A stretch of DNA of 64,000 bases from Salvator merianae (Eukaryota; Chordata; Lepidosauria; Squamata; Teiidae). Numbering within the stretch: position 1 is the first letter of the stretch; the number at the start of each line of letters is the position of its first letter. Position numbers and translations under genes: made by a program. Of the stretch, positions 59,733 to 64,000 are shown one piece after another. The stretch spans positions 72,027,447 to 72,091,446 of the forward strand of contig QVOM02000042.1 in NCBI GenBank assembly GCA_003586115.2, in the 5' to 3' direction. Under the pieces are notes generated by a model, which was not told the DNA's origin, did no database searches, and was given only the letters and a program-made list of their open reading frames with translations.

Positions 59733-60158
59733 GGAAATCCCTAAGATGAAGAGCATGTTGCAGATGGTCAAAAGTGCTTTCTCTCCGTTCTGCAAAAATG
59801 ATCCCCACTGATATCTGCAGCCTAGCTTTGTGGATGATAGATAAATCCACGACAAAGACAACGGGGTTAATGGCTGAAAATTGTGTGTGTCAAGCAAATG
59901 TGTGTATAAAAGCACACATGTAAGGATAAATTATACACTCAGTGAATATTTTCATTAAAAGAATCAAATGAACTTAAAAGAAAAAGCAAACTGGTGCAAA
60001 ATCAGCCATTAGTTCAGCCATTAACCCCGTTGTCTTTGTCGTGGATTTATCTATCATCCATAAAGCTAGGCTGCAGATATCAGTGGGGATCATTTTTGCA
60101 GAATAGAGAGAAAGCACTTTTGACCATCTCCACCATGCTCTTCAGCTCAGGGATCTCA
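59733..60158. repeat. Inverted duplication, 146-bp arms, 134-base spacer
   Basis: 59733-59878 is complementary to 60013-60158 with about eight mismatches. Shared blocks include GGTCAAAAGTGCTTTCTCTC, AAAATGATCCCCACTGATAT, CTGCAGCCTAGCTTT and GATAGATAAATCCACGACAA. No recognised family. The spacer is AT-rich and single copy. Confidence 0.93.
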
Positions 60159-60159
60159 G

Positions 60160-61770
60160 AGGGGTTCCGAAATAAAAAGATTTATAATGTCAGAGACATG
60201 ACACAAAAGGAAAAAAGGTTGGGAGGGAGGAGGAGAAGTTGCTCTTCATGATGGTGTGTTTGTGTTGACTTGTTAGAGAAGGATCTAAAAGCTTCTGGTT
60301 TCTCAGCTGCGCTAATGCAAAGGTCTTCCATTTCTAACTGCCCCTTTGATGAAACGGCTTTAGTGATTATGCATCATGCTGCTACTCAGGGCACAAAGTA
60401 GATAGTCAAGAAGTTGGCTATACACCAGATATTCAGCATGTTACCACCATTTCCTATTTCTTTCTGACTTCTTTTATGTCTCCTGTAAGTATTCGTTTTG
60501 CAGGCCAAGCCTACAAGCTGAATGCAGGCCAGCTCGCCAACCAACCACTGGCATCCACAGCTTCTTTGATCTTGCAGGCTATTGCACAAACACAGACCCC
60601 ATTCACAGTCTCCAAAATGTGCACAGTTTTTACACACCATACACAACTTCTATACGACAGTGAAGTTTGCACAAAGTGCACACAATGTCCAAATGATATC
60701 ACTGAATTTTGCACAAAACCTGCAGAATTTCAATGCTTTGCTGGGTTCACATTTATCCATACACACTAACAAAAAGCTAGTATCAGAAATAATACTCTTT
60801 CCAAGAAATTGGTCTGTAAACAGATCATGCGAGGGATCCATTCCATTATCACTTTGAGGGAAGAAGTGCAAAGAAAATCCTAGTTCACTGCGGCCCTTTG
60901 GACCCAGCTGATGAACCACATTTTGCCTGAGGAGTTGCAAGTTGTGGCAAGTCTGCCATCCTTTGCAAACCCTCTGCTTCCCCATCTTTATTCCAGTAAT
61001 TGAGGCCAGGTCTTCATTTACCTCCACGGGTGCCTGCAGGGAGGATCTAGGGTATTGCATTGCCATTTTCAGTGGCACAACGTGCCTGCCAAAGAGTGGG
61101 ATGCCTGCCTGAGGTACCCAGGGCAAGAGCACAAAATCCTTCTCTTTGGAGAAGTGCCTCATCTATCACTTTGTGGCCCCCACATTGCCATCTGTGGATA
61201 TAGGGGAGCACCCAGGTGACACAGGGGGAAGGGGCTTCCATGGAGGTGCATCCCCCCCCAGCTGTCTCCCACCATGGCCAAATTGCTAACTTCCAGAATC
61301 TTTTATCCCACACACAGTCCTTCTTGGAAACTTTCCAGCATCAACAACTGAACAAACTGCAGGTCTGTAACTTAGAAGATGTATATTCAGGGCCAGTTTA
61401 AGAGGATTGGCAATTTCTGATATGGGGCAGAGGAAATGCTGTCCTCTCTGCCTTTTAGACCCTCCTTCAATCTCTGTCTGCATTAGCTACCACCAAAGAC
61501 GGGGTTCACAGAGGAAAGCAGAATCAGCCACACAAGCAGCGCAAGGAGCTTTGGTTCCTCTCTATTTGCAGCGTGCCTTATAAACAGGTTTGCAAGAAAG
61601 GGGGTGTCCAGTGACGCAGGGCTGTTGACAGCAGTTCATTCACACACCCTTACCCCAGAGAGCAGCAAAAGAAATATTTTTTTTTTCTGTGTCCTTTGGA
61701 AAATGTTCTTACTGCTCTGTGGACTTGCCATACATGTGCTGAATGCTGTCCCCAGCGGTGCACAACTGGA
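60160..61770. other. Intergenic, unassigned, holds a 170-codon open frame
   Basis: The minus-strand frame 61162-60650 (starts MRHFSKEKDFVLLPWVPQAG) is unusually long for this window, but no family signature is seen and no splice context was identified. The rest is unassigned. Confidence 0.3.
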
Positions 61771-61808
61771 GCCTGCCTGCCTGCCTGCCTGCCCTCCTCC
61801 CTCCCCCA
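61771..61808 (+). repeat. (CTGC)n microsatellite
   Basis: About six CTGC units, then CCTCC repeats. Confidence 0.9.
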
Positions 61809-62026
61809 CCGATTAGCAACACATGCTGCAAAACGATAGGATCCCATGACCCTTGAGCTGCCCAGAAATGTTGATTCCTTCCTCCTTGCTTTGCAAATCC
61901 TTTCTTTGGGATCTTAACTTTAACTTTAAATCGCTCTTGGGTGGCAGCTTTTGTGAACAAAGAAAAGACCATTGTAGAAAGGGAAGAGAGGGAGGTGGGC
62001 TGTTTGAAAATAAATATGAGGACCCT

Positions 62027-62051
62027 TACCCCCCCCCCCCGCAAAAAAAAA
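62027..62051 (+). repeat. Poly-C followed by poly-A
   Basis: A run of about 13 C, then G, C and a run of A. Length is likely polymorphic or subject to sequencing error. Confidence 0.9.
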
Positions 62052-62545
62052 CCCTCCTGGCATGACTCAGGCTGCCGGTGTTCACCAGTTCCAAAGGCCA
62101 CCAGCTGCCACAGGTTAAGACAAGGGTTGCCGGTCATCTGAGGCCCCTGAGCCCAAATGGATCATCAAGGGTATATTTTGAGCATGGCCTCTCTTGGTTC
62201 CTTCAATCAAGTGACTCGTCCCGAATAATACAGAAGAGATGAGGTGCTCATTTTTCTGTTTCATCAAGTGTAATAGTAGGACCTTTTTATGTCCATAATA
62301 TTACTAGTTAAAAGAATAAACGTTTCAATGCAATGCATTATTCTCAGTGCTATGTGTGATACTCTTGACCAAGAGCTGGTACTTTTCTTCAAGCTTCTAG
62401 GTGTTTCTAATCAATTTCATAAGCATGGGACTTTCTGGTACCTTTGTAAAGGCTTGTATACTATAAGGGGAGAGAGCAAAACATAAAAGGCCTTCCTGTT
62501 ACATTTGTTGTGAGTAGACAAAAAGAGAAAAGAGATAATAATGGC

Positions 62546-63199
62546 CTTTTTCCACTTACCTCAGGAGAACATTTGAACTAGCATGGTTCAGGGCATTCAG
62601 GATTGAGCAAGGTGAGTGCCTTTCGCACTTTCAGAGCAGGAACAACCCATGAGCCAACCAGCTGTGGAGGAAGTATGAACATGAGTGCACTTGTCAGTTA
62701 GCTGGAAGATGGAAGCAGCCGGAAGGCCCGCTCCCCCCCAGCCATCATTAGTCTCCATTCATGTCACCCTTGTGTTGCATCCATTGTGCAGGGGTGTGGC
62801 CAGTGGAGCTGTGTTTGAAACCAGAGGAGCCGTGTGCAGAGATTTGTATGGAAGAACCGCCAGGTTCTGAACCCCAAACTGAAAGCCACAGCAACTCAAA
62901 GTTCAAATCTAGTGAGGGCTGAGTTCAAACCTTCTGAAGGCACAGCCGCGACTGTGCAGTTCACACTCCATTGCCATTCCAAACCAGCAAGTGGTGCGAA
63001 TGCACCTTTCCTGAACCTCACCAAACAGCCCTAGTCACCTTCAAGACTACAGTTTTCTGATCCACAGCTGGTCAGCTTCAGGTGAGCTTCAGGTGGGCTT
63101 CAGGGAGTTTCCAAGTCAGCTAACACTGTTTGCAGGTGCGAACACTGTGTTCCAGCGAGCGACCTGGGACATTCCACTCATTAAGTGTGAAAAGGCCCT
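62546..63199. mobile_element. Probable TIR DNA element with family-B-like ends
   Basis: Left end GGCCTTTTTCCACTTACC. The right end reversed is AGGGCCTTTTCACACTTAAT. These resemble the GGCCTGTTCACACTTA ends of family B. No exact target duplication found and no transposase seen. Confidence 0.5.
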
Positions 63200-63458
63200 A
63201 AGTGTCTTATTCTCTCTCCTCCTCCATGGAAAACTATGAAGAAGTTAAATCTAGTACAATTATTATATATTCATGCATTTCAAATTATGCACTACCAAGA
63301 GGACTATAAGATTGTCCAGCTTCTCTCTTTGAAGTTCTGAGTACTTAGCAAGGTAACCACTTGAGCCACCTTAAGACAAAGGGTGCAAAAAGCTTAGAAG
63401 CATCTGAGGCACTCTAGGGCTGCCTCTGGATGTGAGGTAAAACCCACAATCCTCTAGG

Positions 63459-63512
63459 CACTACACTGGGAATGCCCAGCTCTTCTGAGGCATTCCCAAT
63501 GTAGTGCCAACT
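63459..63512. repeat. Small hairpin
   Basis: GGCACTACACTGGGAATGCC pairs with GGCATTCCCAATGTAGTGCC with two mismatches. GGGCTGCCTCTGGATGTGAG just before it resembles DNA-element ends seen at 19151 and 40255. Confidence 0.7.
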
Positions 63513-64000
63513 GCAACACAAAAAAAGCACATCGCCATGCTATTAAGAGAAATCCAGCAAGGATGCTAGGTTCCCCGCAATAGCCTCTCTTGCCTGAGTG
63601 TCTGGTGATCAGCCATCGTGGTCGGCACACTGGAGGCTACTAGAAGTCAGCAGCCATGCGTATGAAAAGCGACAAAAGAAAGAGGCGGGTCTGTGGCTGG
63701 TTTGTGGTAGTCTCCATCAGGCCAGTCACAAATGCTGATTACCAGCAGGGCTTTGCTACTCACGGCTGGTAGCATTGGAGAGAGGCAATCACAGGATCTT
63801 GTTTAGATGCTACACTACCTCTTGGCTAGGTTGCCATCTTGGCAACTCCTGGTTCAAGGATACAATAAATAGCAGGAAACAAAGAAAAATATCATCACAT
63901 TTGCTTTAATCCCTGGACTATCCCAGTTTATTTGGCTATTTCCAAGGAAGCTTCCATTTGTAGCTCCTGCAAAAGAGCTGTAGGTTTTACTTTCTTTCTG

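Noticed and set aside
59673..60251. Two frames with nearly the same peptide, on opposite strands, suggesting a duplicated small gene
   Set aside because: They are the two arms of an inverted duplication; no start context, splice sites or family match.
50000..64000. Search for FKTN exons expected next to TAL2 by mammalian order
   Set aside because: No minus-strand segment with splice sites and a fukutin-like product was recognised; FKTN probably lies beyond the right edge.

Overview
The window is vertebrate nuclear DNA, most likely from a squamate reptile (lizard or gecko-like). It contains two recognisable protein-coding genes, both on the minus strand, set in introns and intergenic DNA full of transposon remains. 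The squamate assignment is an inference from the repeats: a Sauria-type tRNA SINE, a 5S rRNA-derived SINE, many L2-like LINE fragments with AAAT-rich tails, a CR1 3' end, a Penelope-like retroelement and several palindromic DNA-transposon MITEs.

TMEM38B (TRIC-B, an intracellular potassium channel of the ER membrane) is present as its first three coding exons: 22442-22331, 15336-15180 and 7033-6849. All have GT/AG splice sites, and the exons join in frame to give 151 codons plus one base. Its CpG-rich promoter lies at about 22.44-22.9 kb. I found no later exons, so they should lie left of base 1. TAL2, a short bHLH transcription factor, is an intact frame at 49185-48832 with a strong splice acceptor 18 bases upstream of its ATG. 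TAL2 upstream of TMEM38B in the same orientation matches the order known in mammals (FKTN-TAL2-TMEM38B). I saw no FKTN exon to the right.

Layout. 1-22.3 kb: TMEM38B introns 3 (partial), 2 and 1, with L2 fragments, a 5S SINE, a Penelope-like element and palindromic MITEs. 22.4-22.9 kb: promoter. 23-48.7 kb: the TMEM38B-TAL2 intergenic region. It holds nested DNA elements (one split by CR1), two hAT-like palindromes with exact 8-bp target duplications, a repeat-poor block with clustered GATA motifs at about 34 kb, a compact nuclear-receptor motif at 37.1 kb, and a nested set of inverted repeats at 43.8-44.3 kb with one perfect 90-bp-arm hairpin. 48.8-49.2 kb: TAL2. 49.2-64 kb: upstream DNA with LINE/SINE fragments, microsatellites and a 146-bp-arm inverted duplication at 59.7-60.2 kb.

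The two genes are not known to share a pathway. The repeat-poor blocks between them are the best candidates for regulatory DNA, more plausibly for TAL2, a developmental factor with restricted expression, than for the broadly expressed TMEM38B. No rRNA, tRNA gene, CRISPR array or bacterial-type feature was seen.
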